In this document: positions 50,495-62,644 of the stretch, piece after piece | Numbering within the stretch: the stretch's first letter is position 1 | Layout: the number at the start of each line of letters is the position of its first letter | NCBI RefSeq assembly: GCF_003265705.1 | Contig: NW_020313157.1 | Coordinates: 124,001-188,000, forward strand | Origin: Callorhinus ursinus | Taxonomy: Eukaryota; Chordata; Mammalia; Carnivora; Otariidae | Direction: 5' to 3' | DNA: 64,000 bases | The notes under the pieces: generated by a model | What the model saw: the letters and a program-made list of their open reading frames with translations, nothing else | What the model was told of the DNA's origin: nothing | Database searches by the model: none | Program-made: the position numbers and the translations under genes

Positions 50495-50665
50495 GAGGCC
50501 ACTTAGCTGTGTGATCTTGGTAAGTCACTATACCTCTCTGTGCCTTGGGATTCCCATCTGGAAAATGGGGTGAATATACCTACCTCCAGGAAGGGTTGTG
50601 AATCGTATGGCTAGAGATGTGCCCGGGGCAGGGGCTGGTATGTAATCATCACTTAGTAAAGGAGA
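50495..50665 (+). repeat. MIR relic near the 81-nt exon
   Basis: The run ttagctgtgtgatcttggta, cctctctgtgccttgggatt, ctggaaaatggggtgaatat and acctacctccaggaagggtt is a clear MIR. It lies about 350 bases upstream of the 81-nt exon acceptor. Confidence 0.85.
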
Positions 50666-52876
50666 AGCATGTGAACCGCTATGTTTGAGAAAACTTTTCA
50701 TCCCCAACCCCCGCCCGCGTCTGAATCAATTCTTCAGGGGCAGAACAGAGGTATGGCAGGGAAGAAATGAATGCAACTTTCACCTTCCACGTGGCCCACT
50801 CCGGACCCACGCTGGGCTTGGGCTGAGACCATCTTTGGCTTCTGCGTATCTCATTTCTTCCCGAAAGCTCTCAGCCTTCCAGCAGGAGAGGCGGCCTCAC
50901 CAAGCCTGCACTGCAGAGCTCACTGTCCTCTGCCTGATTTAAATCAAAGGGCACCGGGCTTATCCTGGCACAATGGAATTTTACAGCAAAGAGGAACGGT
51001 GGAATCCTGAGCTATCTCCTCAATCTGTGATGTGTTTTGAACCACCGCCCACTCCAAGGATGAGCAGGGTCAGGGATCCTCAGGGTATCAATTCTCTCTC
51101 CTGCTGCTTACAAAGCTCACACTCAGACTTTGAAAAGAACGAGAGAGACTTTTAAGGAGTTGTCAGCCCATTACTGATGATGGAAATGCATTCCTGTGGT
51201 TTCTGTTCACTTGCCTCCATTCGGTTTTGAGTTTTGGATTCTCCTGCCATCACCACAACGGAAAGCTTTCCCCATGAGAAGAAGCCTGCCTTGACGTGGG
51301 CTCATCCACATCTTTGAAGACCTGCCCTAGTGCTAGCTAAGGGGTTCTATAATCCTTTAGTATCTTTCCCAAGGTCAACAGAAGTGTAGTTAAAACTTGA
51401 AGAGTGAGTGGGGGGTCTGCCAAACGGAGAGGGACTGCCATGTGAACCCTTAAAGGCTAGCCATCTTTCCTGAACTAAAAAAACCAAACAGTTCCAGAGG
51501 TGGTCTCCAGGACCACTGCTCCCCCTCCTTCAGGCACGGAGCCAGAATAGATGGATCCTCTGAGGAGGGCTGAGGAGGCTTCTGCAAATTCCACTTCTAC
51601 CCTCTGTTCCCCGTGTTTCCCTAGATTTTGTCCATTATTTCCAGATAAAGCAAAGATGGATTAAAATCCCTAAGTGGGCCCTCCGTCACCAACTCAGCCA
51701 CCTCCATCCATTCTGTGACAAGGAGCAGCAGCCCATGGACAGAAGTTCTATCTGAAGGAGTGTCTCCTTGTCCTTCTGGCGTTTACCCTGGTACCCTACG
51801 CTTATAGCTGGAGGACAGCCCCCACCAGAGCCTGGATGCAAGAGCGAAATTGACTGACCTTCTCTTGGCGGTAAATGTATTCAGAGTCTGGTTGGGCCCG
51901 AGTCATGATCAGCCTTTGCTAAACTGATGGTTCTTTCTTCTCTCTATTTTATTTAAAAAGTTTAACCCAACATATAAGATGGGGCTTTGCATGGCCTAAT
52001 TTCTTTCTGGTAAGTATTTCCAGTTTTGGCAAGAAGCTGGCACAGGATGGTAATTAACAGCAAACAGACTGAACTCCAGATCGTGGGGGTGTGGGGTCTA
52101 AAATCAACCAACAGGAGTGGCATACCCACCCCAAGCCCTGACCCCCACCCTGCTTTATCAATGAGTACTTCGTCTGACTTTGCAGAGGCCATTCATCCGT
52201 ATGTTCTTGCTCACTGCTAAAACCTTAGAGAGAAACGAATGTTTCTATAGGATGTTTCTGCCAAATCAGCATGTGAGAAAACTCCATGGGTCTCTCGTGT
52301 CCACCCCTGGTTAAAAACCACTTTTAAAATGAAACCTAAAATTTCTTGGGGGGGGTGGCTTGGTATTGAAAGAAAAATAGCATGGTTGTAGCAAAAACAT
52401 ATCCAGAGGACATTTCAGTAGTGTACGGTTAAAACCGTAGGGTCAGTTTTCAACACTCTCAAAGCAATTTAGAGAATCCCATTGGGACACAACACAGATT
52501 CCCTCTAGGAAGCTAAATCCTGGCAGGGCATAATGAGGCTTTCCTAATGCTCTTATGCTACAGATACCGAGAAACTGTATTGAAATAACTTCTTTGGATG
52601 TCCTCTTGGTAGTGAAAAAAAAATTCTTTATGCGATAATTTTGACCTTTGTTAAACAAAATCTATACTGTCACAGGACTTGCTCTTTATTTTACCTAAAA
52701 AACATCCTCTAGTTTAATTTGCAAAGTACTTATTGTATGTTCTCTTAGGCCTTTGTGACCTTTTCTTAAGAGAAGGCTTTGAATTAAACAGAAACCAAGA
52801 GGCAAGGAACACTGGAACCTCCATGCATTTTGGGGGCAGGGGCCAGTCATGTGTGTTTGTTTAAAAAACAAACAAA

Positions 52877-52986
52877 GGGCACCTGGGTGGCTCAGGTGGT
52901 TGGGCGTCACGATCCTGGGGTCCTGGGATCGAGTCCCGCATCGGGCTCCCTGCTCCGCGGGGAGCCTGCTTCTCCCTCTGCCTCTG

Positions 52987-53027
<41 letters not shown>

Positions 53028-53074
53028 CTCATGAATACATAAGTAAATAAAACATTTAAAAAAATAAAAAATAA
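52877..53074 (+). mobile_element. Carnivore tRNA-Lys SINE with shortened tRNA-like head
   Basis: It begins gggcacctgggtggctcagg and then jumps early to cacgatcctggggtcctggg, so about 20 bases between the A and B boxes are missing relative to the copy at 58251. A (CT)n stretch and an AAATAAA tail follow. The flanks share an aaaaaacaaa-type direct repeat. Confidence 0.92.
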
Positions 53075-53540
53075 AAAACAAAGATTTGAGGGAGGTGGGG
53101 AAAGGGGCTTTCCTGCTTATAATTTAAAGATGGCAACTGTGTTCAATTTATACCACTAGCCACCATTCCCTAGCCAGGACAGACCATTCATCAATTTCCA
53201 AGTGTCCTTTCCTATTATCCTGGGATCCTCAGAATCATCCTTAACACAGCTTCTAGGCAGTTGCTACCATTTGATTAGAGTTGGTGGATGGCATGAAACC
53301 TCCATGCCATTCCTGATCTTACTGTTAGGTTAAACCATAGGAAATTGACCTCTTTATGTCAAATAGGATTGAACGCTGGGAATTTCATGGGGTTTAATTT
53401 TAAAGAAAGACCCCACCGCATTTCCTACTGTGTCATTTAGAAGCTGCCTCTTTTCCCAGTCCCCAGGAGCTAATGGATTACTCCCCCTTCTATGCTCCCA
53501 TCACACTTGAAAGAAAAAAAAAAAAAGAAAATCTCCCTAG

Positions 53541-53674
53541 GTCGCCTGGGTGGCTTAGTCAGTTAAGCCTCTAACTCTTGATCCTGGCTCAGGTCTTGAT
53601 CTCACAGTCATGAGTTCAAGCGCCGCGCTGAGTGCCATGCTGGGCGTGGAGCCTACTTAAAAAAAAAAAAAAAG
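53541..53674 (+). mobile_element. Short, older carnivore tRNA-Lys SINE
   Basis: It has the head gtcgcctgggtggcttagtc and the box gagttcaagcgccgcgctg, and ends quickly in a 15-A tail without the CT-rich stretch. The 9-bp direct repeat tctccctag flanks it at 53532-53540 and 53675-53683. Confidence 0.88.
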
Positions 53675-54489
53675 TCTCCCTAGTAGATCCTTTGTCACAA
53701 TGTACTGCAACTTTTCATTTACATATCGGTCTCAGCCACAATGAGCCCCCTTATGTCAGAGCCAAACCATACTCATCTATTCCCAGCCCCTAGCAAAATA
53801 CCTGACTCTCAGAAGAATTAATGAATTTGATTAAACTATTATGTTTTTAAAGACCTCCTCATTTCTGTTTTCCTGGCTAAAAATAGTGCTCTGTCCAAAC
53901 AATCGTTCTTGAGGGTTCCTTCTTCCCGCCCCTTGTTTATTGCTGGAGATGCGCATGCCTAAAGTCCAGGTGCAGTTACGGGCCCTCTCTATGGGATTCA
54001 CTTGCTTCCTCCTCTTCTCTGATTCCTTTAAGGTTGACTCATGCAGCTTCACATGAAATCTGAGCAGCCCATGTCTGTGCCTGGCAGGAACTGGCTCCAT
54101 GTGGCAGATTGAAACTTTGGAATCATCAGAGCCTTTGCAAAGTCTGTCACACTCATCAGCATCCCAAACTCCGGCACAATATGCACAGGGCCCCTTGCGA
54201 GCAGGATCGGGAATCCTCCAGCTTCGAGAGGGTGAGCCAAGGTCCATGTACAGATGGGGCAACCCAACCCTTTTTTCTTCACTGGAGACTCCCCACAGCT
54301 CTGGGGGTCGTTCCTGGCCCCTCGAGGGGCAGGGAGAAACCTCAAAGGGGTGATTCCCGTCACAGATAAGGAAGAGGAGGCCTCTCAACTTTGTACTCTG
54401 CTGCCAACTCCTAGGTGAGGAAATTGGACTCAAACCAACTGGGACAACGGTGCCTTTTCACACCTCTGCCTTTATGGAGGATAATTCTT

Positions 54490-54730
54490 CTCCCTGGAAG
54501 CCCTGCCCCTTCCCCTAGATGATTCCCTTCTGGACTCAGCAGCAGCTTCTCCTCCTAGAAACCAGATCTATTTGGCTCCACCTGCCAAGTTCAGCTTCCT
54601 TCCTCTGCTTTTCTAAATTGTGTTGTAATGATCTCTTGAATGAGTGTCTTCCCATGGATGCTGTGGACTCCAAGAGGTCAGGAGTCACGTCTTAGTCCTC
54701 TGTCATCTCTGTGGGTCCAGGGACCTAGGC
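54490..54730 (+). repeat. L2 3'-end fragment
   Basis: The order ccctggaagccctgcccctt, ggctccacctgccaagttca, actccaagaggtcaggagtc and gtcttagtcctctgtcatct is typical of L2. Confidence 0.65.
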
Positions 54731-54943
54731 TGAGAGGTGGGGGGGGGGGGGCTGACAAGAGGAACCAGAGGGTTCTGGACAGGCAGCCATGTTACACTTG
54801 CAAGAAATAAAATTAGGATGCAAGAGGGAAAGGAAGAAGAGAAAGTCTCTTTTGAATGCCTGCCCTTCCATTTTAGTACTGAAGAGGCAGAGCTCTAAGC
54901 CAGCCCAGGGTGAATGACTAGGTCTGTCCTGTTTTTTCTGAAT

Positions 54944-54945
<2 letters not shown>

Positions 54946-54990
<45 letters not shown>

Positions 54991-55004
54991 ACACACACAC
55001 AGAC

Positions 55005-55035
<31 letters not shown>

Positions 55036-55154
55036 AACACACACACAAACACAGACACACACACAAACACACACACACAAACACACACAAACACACACAC
55101 ACAGAAACACACACAGAAACACACACAAACACACACACAAACACACACACACAA

Positions 55155-55210
<56 letters not shown>

Positions 55211-55250
55211 AAAAGAAAAAGAAAGAAAGAAAGAAAGAAAAAGAAAGAAA
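54946..55250. repeat. Compound (CA)n-(AAAG)n microsatellite
   Basis: About 207 bp of interrupted CA repeats with regular ACAAACAC and ACAGACAC variants are followed by about 98 bp of AAAG repeats with AAAAAG variants. Long open frames on both strands here are products of the repeat and not genes. In the pre-mRNA it reads (CUUU)n then (UG)n. Confidence 0.97.
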
Positions 55251-56469
55251 AAAACATGTCAAAAAAACACCCCAACCGCCTAGCACTGGGAGTGGCTGAC
55301 TCACTTCATTAGCTCGAAGATGAAGATGAGTTAGAACACTTGGAGAAGAATGCTCTTATTGCTACTGAAATGAAAAAAAAATTAAAGACACAAGGAAAAA
55401 CAACCACACTTTATGAATTTTCTGAGAGCCAACAGGGATTCAGGAACACCTGCTGTGGAAGGTTCTGAGAGGGGCATGTGCTGTCTGAGCCTCCGCAAGC
55501 ATCTGTGTGCTGATCCGGAGTCGCGTGCAAACAGAGCCCTTTGCTGGGGTCCAGCTTTTCTCACTAGGCCTGGTGAGTCGGCAAAGAGGGCTGAGAGGAA
55601 AAATCCCACAGGCAAATGGTGAATGAATGCAGGAGGCCATTAGACAGCTACTCTGTCACGAGTGCTCAGCTAAGAAAAGGTGGCCTTCGAGGGCTGCCAT
55701 TCATTCTGCAAATGTGGATTGGCATCTATGGTGTGCCGGGCACTGTGTGGGTTCTGGGGCATGCCCGCTTAGCCCCCTGTGCCCTTCAAAAGAACGACCT
55801 GCTGTCTTTTTTAGTACTCATATGTTCAGGAACAAATACATACACAAGAAAGGGAACAAAGGAAGGACTCTGAATTGACCCCCAAACCTGAGACCCTATG
55901 GTTATTTATTTGGCTTGCTGAGATCAATAAAATTTAAAAGTAGTTTTGGCACAGTTTTTATGAAACATGACTATTATGACTGGCAAAATGTCTATTCCAT
56001 ATTTCTGTAACATACTGCAGTCATAACTAAAAATGTTACATAGTAATAGTAATCACTACAAAAATAGTACTTTCATTTTATACAAAAAAAGAATTTTTTA
56101 TTTAATATTTCCCCACACATTTTTACACTACAGTTGTTCCTCCCTAATAAGAAGGGTCAGGTAGTACCAGTCCCTCTTTAGAGATGGGAAAAAATGGCAC
56201 AGAACAAGGATGTGGTTTATGAAAAGCCTTAGCATCCGTCAGAGGCAAATTCCAGGCAGGAAACAAAGCTATCTAGGCTCCTAGAACATGACTCACTTTA
56301 TCATTGACTCTTTCCTGCTTCCATTGTTACAGAATGATTTTTAAAATATATTTTTAAATTAGAATAAAAATAGGAAAACTTTTGTCATAATTTAAAGAAC
56401 AAGCTCTGAGCTCTTAGTTCACTGTAAGAGAAACCCGCACACGTCTTCTTCATAGGAATGGTACTTTCA

Positions 56470-56667
56470 GAAAGGGGTGCCCTCAGTCCCCCATGGGTTC
56501 GTAAAATCACCTGCATCATCAGCATCACCTAGGGGATTTGTTCAACACAGAATGCTAGGTCCCACTCCCAAAGTTTCGGACTGATCCCGAGTCGGGGATG
56601 GAGTTGAGAACTTGCATTTTCAACAAGTTCTCGTGTTGTCAGGGGACCACACTTTGAGAAACACTGG
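56470..56667 (+). mobile_element. MER5A-like hAT relic
   Basis: It contains catcagcatcacctagggga, gagaacttgcattttcaaca and ggggaccacactttgagaaa, ending with the inverted-terminus-like cactgg. This is an old non-autonomous element. Confidence 0.82.
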
Positions 56668-56719
56668 AGGAGAGCCAGTCCTTCAAACCTCAAGGCTGTG
56701 AGTTCTTGCCTTCCTAAAA

Positions 56720-56875
56720 CTGGAGGTTTTCAAAGCCCGTGAGACTTTAAGAATCCACTGGGGAGAATTGACATGGGATGCCTTCAAAGGCTCCACCCCA
56801 AAAGAGTGTGACTCAGCTGGTCGAAATTTGCATTTCTGATCAGCAACCCAGGTGACTGTCCTGCTCTGGATGTAC
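56720..56875 (+). mobile_element. Diverged MER5A-like relic
   Basis: A second MER5-like stretch lies directly after the first, with ggttttcaaagcccgtgaga, ctccaccccaaaagagtgtg, aaatttgcatttctgatcag and caacccaggtgac. It is diverged, so the exact subfamily is uncertain. Confidence 0.6.
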
Positions 56876-57195
56876 TTTGATTAATCCAGGCCCAAGGGCA
56901 TCTTCACATCTTTACGGAAAAAAAGTAAAAATGGCTGAATATATCTGGTTTGAGTACTTCTGTGGGCAAAGGGGAAGAGCTTATTTACCTCTTATCATTT
57001 CTATTTTGTACATCGACAGATTTTGCCTTTCCTTTGTAGCATTTTGAACACAAAGAATAACTTCCCAGTCCTAACTATTCTGTCCAACTCTCTGGAGGTG
57101 GGCTGGTACAGAAGGTACAGATCACCAACAGCATAATCCTAGCAAGGCCACTCTTGGTTTCCCATCCAAAAGAAGGCCTACCCATCCCTGCCCTA

Positions 57196-57585
57196 CTATT
57201 ATGGACTGAAGTGTATATACTCCACATTCATACATACATTGAAGTCCTAACTCCCAGTACAGGATGTGACTGTATTTGGAGACAGGATCTTTAGAGAGCT
57301 AATTAGGTTAAAGTTAGGCCATGAGGGTAGATCCTGATTCCATGTGACTGATGTCCTTATAAGAAGAGTAAATTACAACAGAGACACAGAGGGAAGACCA
57401 TGTGAGGACTCGGGGAGTTGACAGCTGTCTACAAGTCAAGGAGAGAGGCCTCTGAAGAAACCAACCCTGCCAACCCCTTGATCTTGGACTTCTAGCCTCC
57501 AGAACTGTGAGACCATACATTTCTGTTGTATAAGCCCTACCAGCCTGTGGTGCTTTGTCATGGCAGCCCAAACAGACTAATATAC
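57196..57585 (+). mobile_element. MLT1-type (MaLR) solitary LTR
   Basis: It matches the MLT1 order of landmarks well: tattatggactgaa at the start, ttgaagtcctaactcccagt, gtgactgtatttggagacag, gtccttataagaagag, gagggaagaccatgtgagga, agaaaccaaccctgcc, tagcctccagaactgtgag, and gcagcccaaacagactaata at the end. It is a solitary LTR without internal genes. Confidence 0.88.
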
Positions 57586-58250
57586 CCACCTGCCTCCTAA
57601 TGAGCTCTGCCCTGTGGATCAGTGAGGCACTGTACTACATGAGGGTCATATAGGCACCAAACTTCTGTTAGATATAGAGGTCTGGGAGGTTGCTGTGTGC
57701 TACTCCCTGCCCATGGAGGTTACTGCTTCCAATGGGCACATTTATCCAAAGCCCTCTTGGGTTGAGGATGCTTTTTGTGGTTACGCATTTTTGAACATAG
57801 ACTGGCATTGAGCTAATCCATATAAGAATATTTTCACAGCTAATACTTAACGCTTTTATACATGCCTGTAAGATGAGCCTCTCTGAAGGGTTATGGTCGA
57901 GCGTTAAATACAGAGGTATTTCCATAGAGGCACAGAGGCTGCAGAAAAATGTTGGATGTATATTTAATTCTTATAAAGTGAATCATGTTTTAATTGTGCC
58001 GGGGGATTTCCATATTTAAAGGAGCCCTGAAGTAAATCTGTATAGAGTGTAGAGAATCTTTCACTCCAATTTATGCTTCAAGTTTTGACTTTCATAATTA
58101 AGAGAAATACATGATTTTGTGTTTTTTTTTCTTTTCACTTTTCTTTTTGACATACTTTCAGACTATACAAAAAAAGTTGCAGGAATACTACAAAGAATCT
58201 CTATACAAAGTTTTCCCTGATTATTTGTTGTTTAAAAAATGTAATGACTT

Positions 58251-58443
58251 GGGCGCCTGGGTGGCTCAGTTGGTTAAGCGACTGCCTTCAGCTCAGGTCA
58301 TGATCCTGGAGTCCGGGGATCGAGTCCCGCATCGGGCTCCCTGCTCAGCAGGGAGTCTGCTTCTCCCTCTGACCCTCCCCCCTCTCATGTGCTCTCTCTA
58401 TCTCTCATTCTCTCTCTCTCAAATAAATAAATAAAATCTTCAA
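58251..58443 (+). mobile_element. Young carnivore tRNA-Lys SINE
   Basis: The head (gggcgcctgggtggctcag), A box, B box (gggatcgagtccc), CT-rich stretch and AAATAAATAAAT tail are all well preserved. It is flanked by a perfect 17-bp duplication, aaaaaatgtaatgactt, at 58234-58250 and 58444-58460. The exact duplication suggests a fairly recent insertion. Confidence 0.96.
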
Positions 58444-58649
58444 AAAAAATGTAATGACTTACTTGGAACCACTCTTATTCTCCTGCCTCCAAAATTCAAC
58501 TAATAGTGATTTTTACAGAAAATACTCAGTTGACTCAATATGATACTAAACACATCAACAGTAATGATTCCAAAAATGGCTTACTAATTACCCAAAAACC
58601 ACCAAGCAAACCCATTCACTGTTTAATTTGGATTATCCCCTACTCTTAA

Positions 58650-58780
58650 CCCTGTAAGATGGGTACTATCTTTACATCTGTATAATAGATGTGGATCTTG
58701 AGACAGAGAGAGTTTTAGAATCTTGCCCAAGGTCACACAGATAGAAATCTTATGGTGCTGAATGCAGATCAAACCAAACA
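58650..58780 (-). repeat. MIR relic, reverse
   Basis: The run cttgcccaaggtcacacaga with tgtaagatgggtactatctt upstream is a reverse MIRb-like copy, directly after the young SINE. Confidence 0.75.
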
Positions 58781-58820
58781 GATCCCTGGGACCCAAGGAT
58801 TGAAGGCTAATCTTCCAAAT

Positions 58821-59157
58821 CAGGTGTAGGCAAACTACAGGCTTTCTGCCAAATCCAGCCTACCACTTTTTTTGTATGGCCTGTGATCTAAGAATGTTTT
58901 TTACATTTTTTATCTGGTTGAAAAACAATCTATTGAAGACTAATATTTGGTGACAAAGTGAAAAATCACATAAAATTCAAATTTCAGTATCTATAAAGAG
59001 TTATTGGAACAGAGCCACACTTGTTCATTTACGTATTATTTATGACTGCTTTTATGCTGCAAGACGGAGCTGACTATTTACAACAGAGACCTTATTGTCC
59101 ACAAAGGCTAAAATATTCACTGTCTGGACCTTTACAGAAAAGGTTTGCTGACCCATG
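58821..59157 (+). mobile_element. Non-autonomous hAT relic, copy C (longer form)
   Basis: Same termini as copies A and B (caggtgtaggcaaactacag and aaaaggtttgctgaccc), but with about 110 extra internal bases (around 58880-59000). It appears to be a longer relative or the parent form of the family. Confidence 0.8.
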
Positions 59158-59547
59158 TTCTAATGTCCCTTTTCTGTTTGGAAGACACTAATAGTGATTG
59201 TCAGAACAACATTAGCCCCTCCCTGGGAAGCTGTGACGAATTATTTCAGAGGGTATCATTTTATTAATACTTGCTAAAATTTATTTCATTTTTTTTGTTA
59301 AAAACAACCAAAAAAATTAAAGCCATGTTCTTTGAATGCTTGCCAAAAATTTATTTCTAATTCATTGTTGTTCAAGATAATAAAACAACTAGAAAAAATT
59401 GTCCCATAAGGTATTTGTGGAAGGGAAGCAATTTAACTACAACAAAAACCATGGAAATACGTTTTATCTCCATCAGGGTTGTGGCTATTAGTATTTAGGC
59501 AAGGGATACCCTAGAGCTTTTGTTTCTAAAATTCTAATAGGCACTGA

Positions 59548-59670
59548 AATACTTGGGGACCCTTCTAAAATGAATATTCTCATCTGGTAGGCCTGGGGTG
59601 GGGCATGAGAATCTGCATTTCCAATTAGCTTCCAGGGGATGCCCATGCTGCCAACGATAGTAAAATGCTA
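59548..59670 (+). mobile_element. Partial MER5A-like relic
   Basis: The stretch ggcctggggtggggcatgag followed by aatctgcatttccaattagc and tccaggggatgcccatgctg is MER5A-like. Only the central part is present. Confidence 0.7.
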
Positions 59671-59729
59671 GGGACTACATAAAGAACGTCAAGTTACAGC
59701 TAATATTAATGGGAGGGACCATTAAGATG

Positions 59730-59880
59730 CCACTGAGTTTCAGGTACTGAACCAGGTACGCTGTACACACATTATGATTTTTTTTCTTATCAAACACACA
59801 AGGAAAATAAGGCCCAGAGAGAGAAAAATATGAGACAAAACTGAAATCTGAGCCAGCTTGGTATGACTCCAAAGCTCAGA
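59730..59880 (-). repeat. MIR relic, reverse
   Basis: The run caggtactgaaccaggtacg, aggaaaataaggcccagaga and ctgaaatctgagccagcttg is a reverse MIR-like copy. Confidence 0.65.
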
Positions 59881-60289
59881 CTCATGGAGCTACATCGGCT
59901 TATTTATGGTGATACTTGGTCTTGATGTGTTTAAACATCCTCTCCAACCGTGGAGCGATAAATATCCACCAACCAACCCCATTTGCACTAAGCCACCTCG
60001 AACAGTTCCTCAGTTGCCTTCTGGCTGGAAACACCTGGCTCTTCCAGACTAAGGATGTTGGCTAGAACCTCATGATCACGTTTAAGAATCTGTGATAGGG
60101 TTTTAAATCCCACCAAGGAAGCCTCTGGGCAGGATGTAGCTTCTACAGATAAGAAAATCCCACTTGCAAGATCGCACTAAGGCAGGAAGGAAATACAGAG
60201 AGAGGAAAAATAGGGAACTCTCAAGGCCTGACAGTGCAGCTGAAAAAGTATGGGTTTAGGGAATTTTACCCTTAGTTTTATGTTCTGAC

Positions 60290-60450
60290 CTCAGTGACAG
60301 TAAGTTTCTTTGACCTTGGGCAAGTCAGTTAAAGTCCCAGACTTGGCTTTCACATCTGTAAGATGGGGACCAAAAAAAAAAAAAAAATCTACTTCACTGA
60401 GAATTACATGGAAGGGGTTGACAATTTGTAGGTTATAAGTGATCTCAGTA
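60290..60450 (+). repeat. MIR relic
   Basis: The run tctttgaccttgggcaagtc and ttcacatctgtaagatgggg matches the MIR core. It contains an A15 run at about 60372. Confidence 0.8.
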
Positions 60451-61253
60451 ATAACAATAATAATGGGCTATTAACTATTATTATTTTTTTGAATCTCAAA
60501 ATACAGCACTGGAGGGATTTATTTTGTTCCATTGTTCCTTGAAGAGCTAATGGATGGCTACCGAACTGTTGGGTTTGGCCATGTCCTGGACAGAACGCTA
60601 ACCATAACAGATTTAATGGAGGACATTTTAAGATTGGGAATTAATTGTCAACATTTAAACTGGGGAGGTTTAATGTCACAAGACCGATGTCTGGCTTCTC
60701 TTGAGGAATCAGGGGATGGGGCCACATGGGTTTGGGCCTGCATTCCCATGTGGTAGGGCCATGCAGGATGACAGGGAGAGGGCGCTCCTCCCTATAACTG
60801 AGATGGGTCCCTTCCCACTGCACATTTATCTCCCAGCTCAGAAAGGTATTTTCATCTGCAAATTATGAGAAATGGGAAAAAAAAATAGAAATTGTGTTTT
60901 AACTAAAATCTGTGGAGTTTACAAGTCTCTGCAAAGAACCCAGAATGCCCTCCTCCCTCTCTCTCTTCTTCCTAGGGACAAGAACCCCTAAGATACTGCA
61001 AGAGTCCAAAAATCCCTCCTGACAGGCTTCCCTTGGGCCCCCTCTTCTATTTCACTTGCTAGTACGGAGCTGTATTTTAGGAGGTACTAGAAGTATTTGT
61101 GGAATGGGGGTAGTTTCATCTTGAGTCCCCTTCCATATCCCAGATTAGGTTTAAACCCCTGACCCCACTCTTTTGGTAAGAGCAGAAAATATACTTCAAC
61201 TCTGAATTTCCCAAAGAGTAATCAGATATATTTGTTTAAACATGCTTCCCACA

Positions 61254-61297
<44 letters not shown>
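61254..61297. repeat. (CA)n microsatellite
   Basis: About 22 uninterrupted CA units. They read as UG repeats in the transcript. Confidence 0.97.
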
Positions 61298-61299
<2 letters not shown>

Positions 61300-62644
61300 C
61301 GTGGGATGAAAGCAAAAGAATATTTCAGCTGGTGAAAATGGTTTTCAAAAATGACAGGGAATTAATACAGAAGGTTTCAGTCTTTACAATATCGTGTATA
61401 TCAAACAAATACTAGAAACGCACAAATAGACTCTCTTTTTTTTCCAGAGGAAATATCAGTGATATTGGGGTGTTCATGTTTTTAAAATGATACTGGGTTT
61501 AATACCATGGTAAGTGTACATCAATTAACCTTTGCGTCGGGTTTAAATGTGCAACCTATTAACTAATTTAATCTCCTCCAAAAAACAAAAAACAAAAAAA
61601 CACCCTTTGGCATTATTCTCTGAGTAATCCTTGTTTAGTTTCCATAATGGTATACTCTTTAATGAAAAACTCATTAGAATGTAGCATACGGCCTAATTAA
61701 TTCTGGCTGATTCTTTTGGTGTGAACAGCTAATGCAGATGCTGGGTTCCATTTTCCACTGGCTTTATTAATTTTTCATAAACCAATATTTCGACTGTAAT
61801 GGGTTGTAACAGGTCCACAGAAGTTCTAGAAATGCATTAACTGTCACCAATGTAGTTAATTTAAGTAGGATTCTGCTATTTGTGTGTTGCTTCTTCTACA
61901 CTACATTTTTAAAAGACAGCTTCATATGATACTTGGAGAAGTACCTACATATAATTAACATACAAGGTATTAAATAATATTTGGTCAATTTGTCTTTATT
62001 TACACACAACTTAATTGGTTGGGCTAATAACGCTGAACTATAAATTTTGAAAAGAACCCTAAAAGTGGGAAGTACAAGACCGTCCAAACTAAATGGTTTA
62101 TAATAGAATGGCGACACAAGTTAAAATACTTTAAAAAATGAAATCATGTCATTTTTAAAGTCTCTGGTAATTTGTTTTCCTAGGAAGAGATCAGGACACA
62201 ACCAGGAAATGAGTTTGATCATAGCCTTGGTGTTAGGGCACTGGTTTGGTAATCCTGGGGTCCGTCAGGAGTCCGATCTCTTGGATGGGTGAGAAGTTGC
62301 TGATTTGGTTTTACCTCTTTCAGTTTTTCAGGACTGGATTCACATATTTGAAAGAGTTCTCATGATAAGACTATTATTTGTTTTAAGTGTAGATACGCAA
62401 GGTAATTCATTACTGGGTTTTCTTGTTTGTTTTATTTTTTAAGTATATTTTTTTATCAGAGTTTTCAACGGTTGCCTGCCACACAAAGGATGAAATACAG
62501 AACCCTCATTCCTTTATACAGGATTATCAGGTCTTTTGCAACTTATTTCTCAGCCTTTGGGGGAAATCTGATTTTTGCCTCAGAAATTTCTATATCCAGT
62601 GAAAATCAAGCACCTGTATTTTTTTTTTTAGGACTTCTTAATGG

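Noticed and set aside
54946..55250. Regular repeated units that might suggest a CRISPR-like array
   Set aside because: It is a simple dinucleotide/tetranucleotide repeat without unique spacers, in a vertebrate genome.
54725..55312. Several 100-140 codon frames rich in Cys-Val, Thr-His or Lys-Glu
   Set aside because: They are direct translations of the CA and AAAG microsatellite.
62225..62285. A tRNA-like stretch (ggcactggtttggtaatcct and ggagtccgatctcttgg)
   Set aside because: It cannot be folded into a full cloverleaf by eye, and the A and B boxes do not match well.
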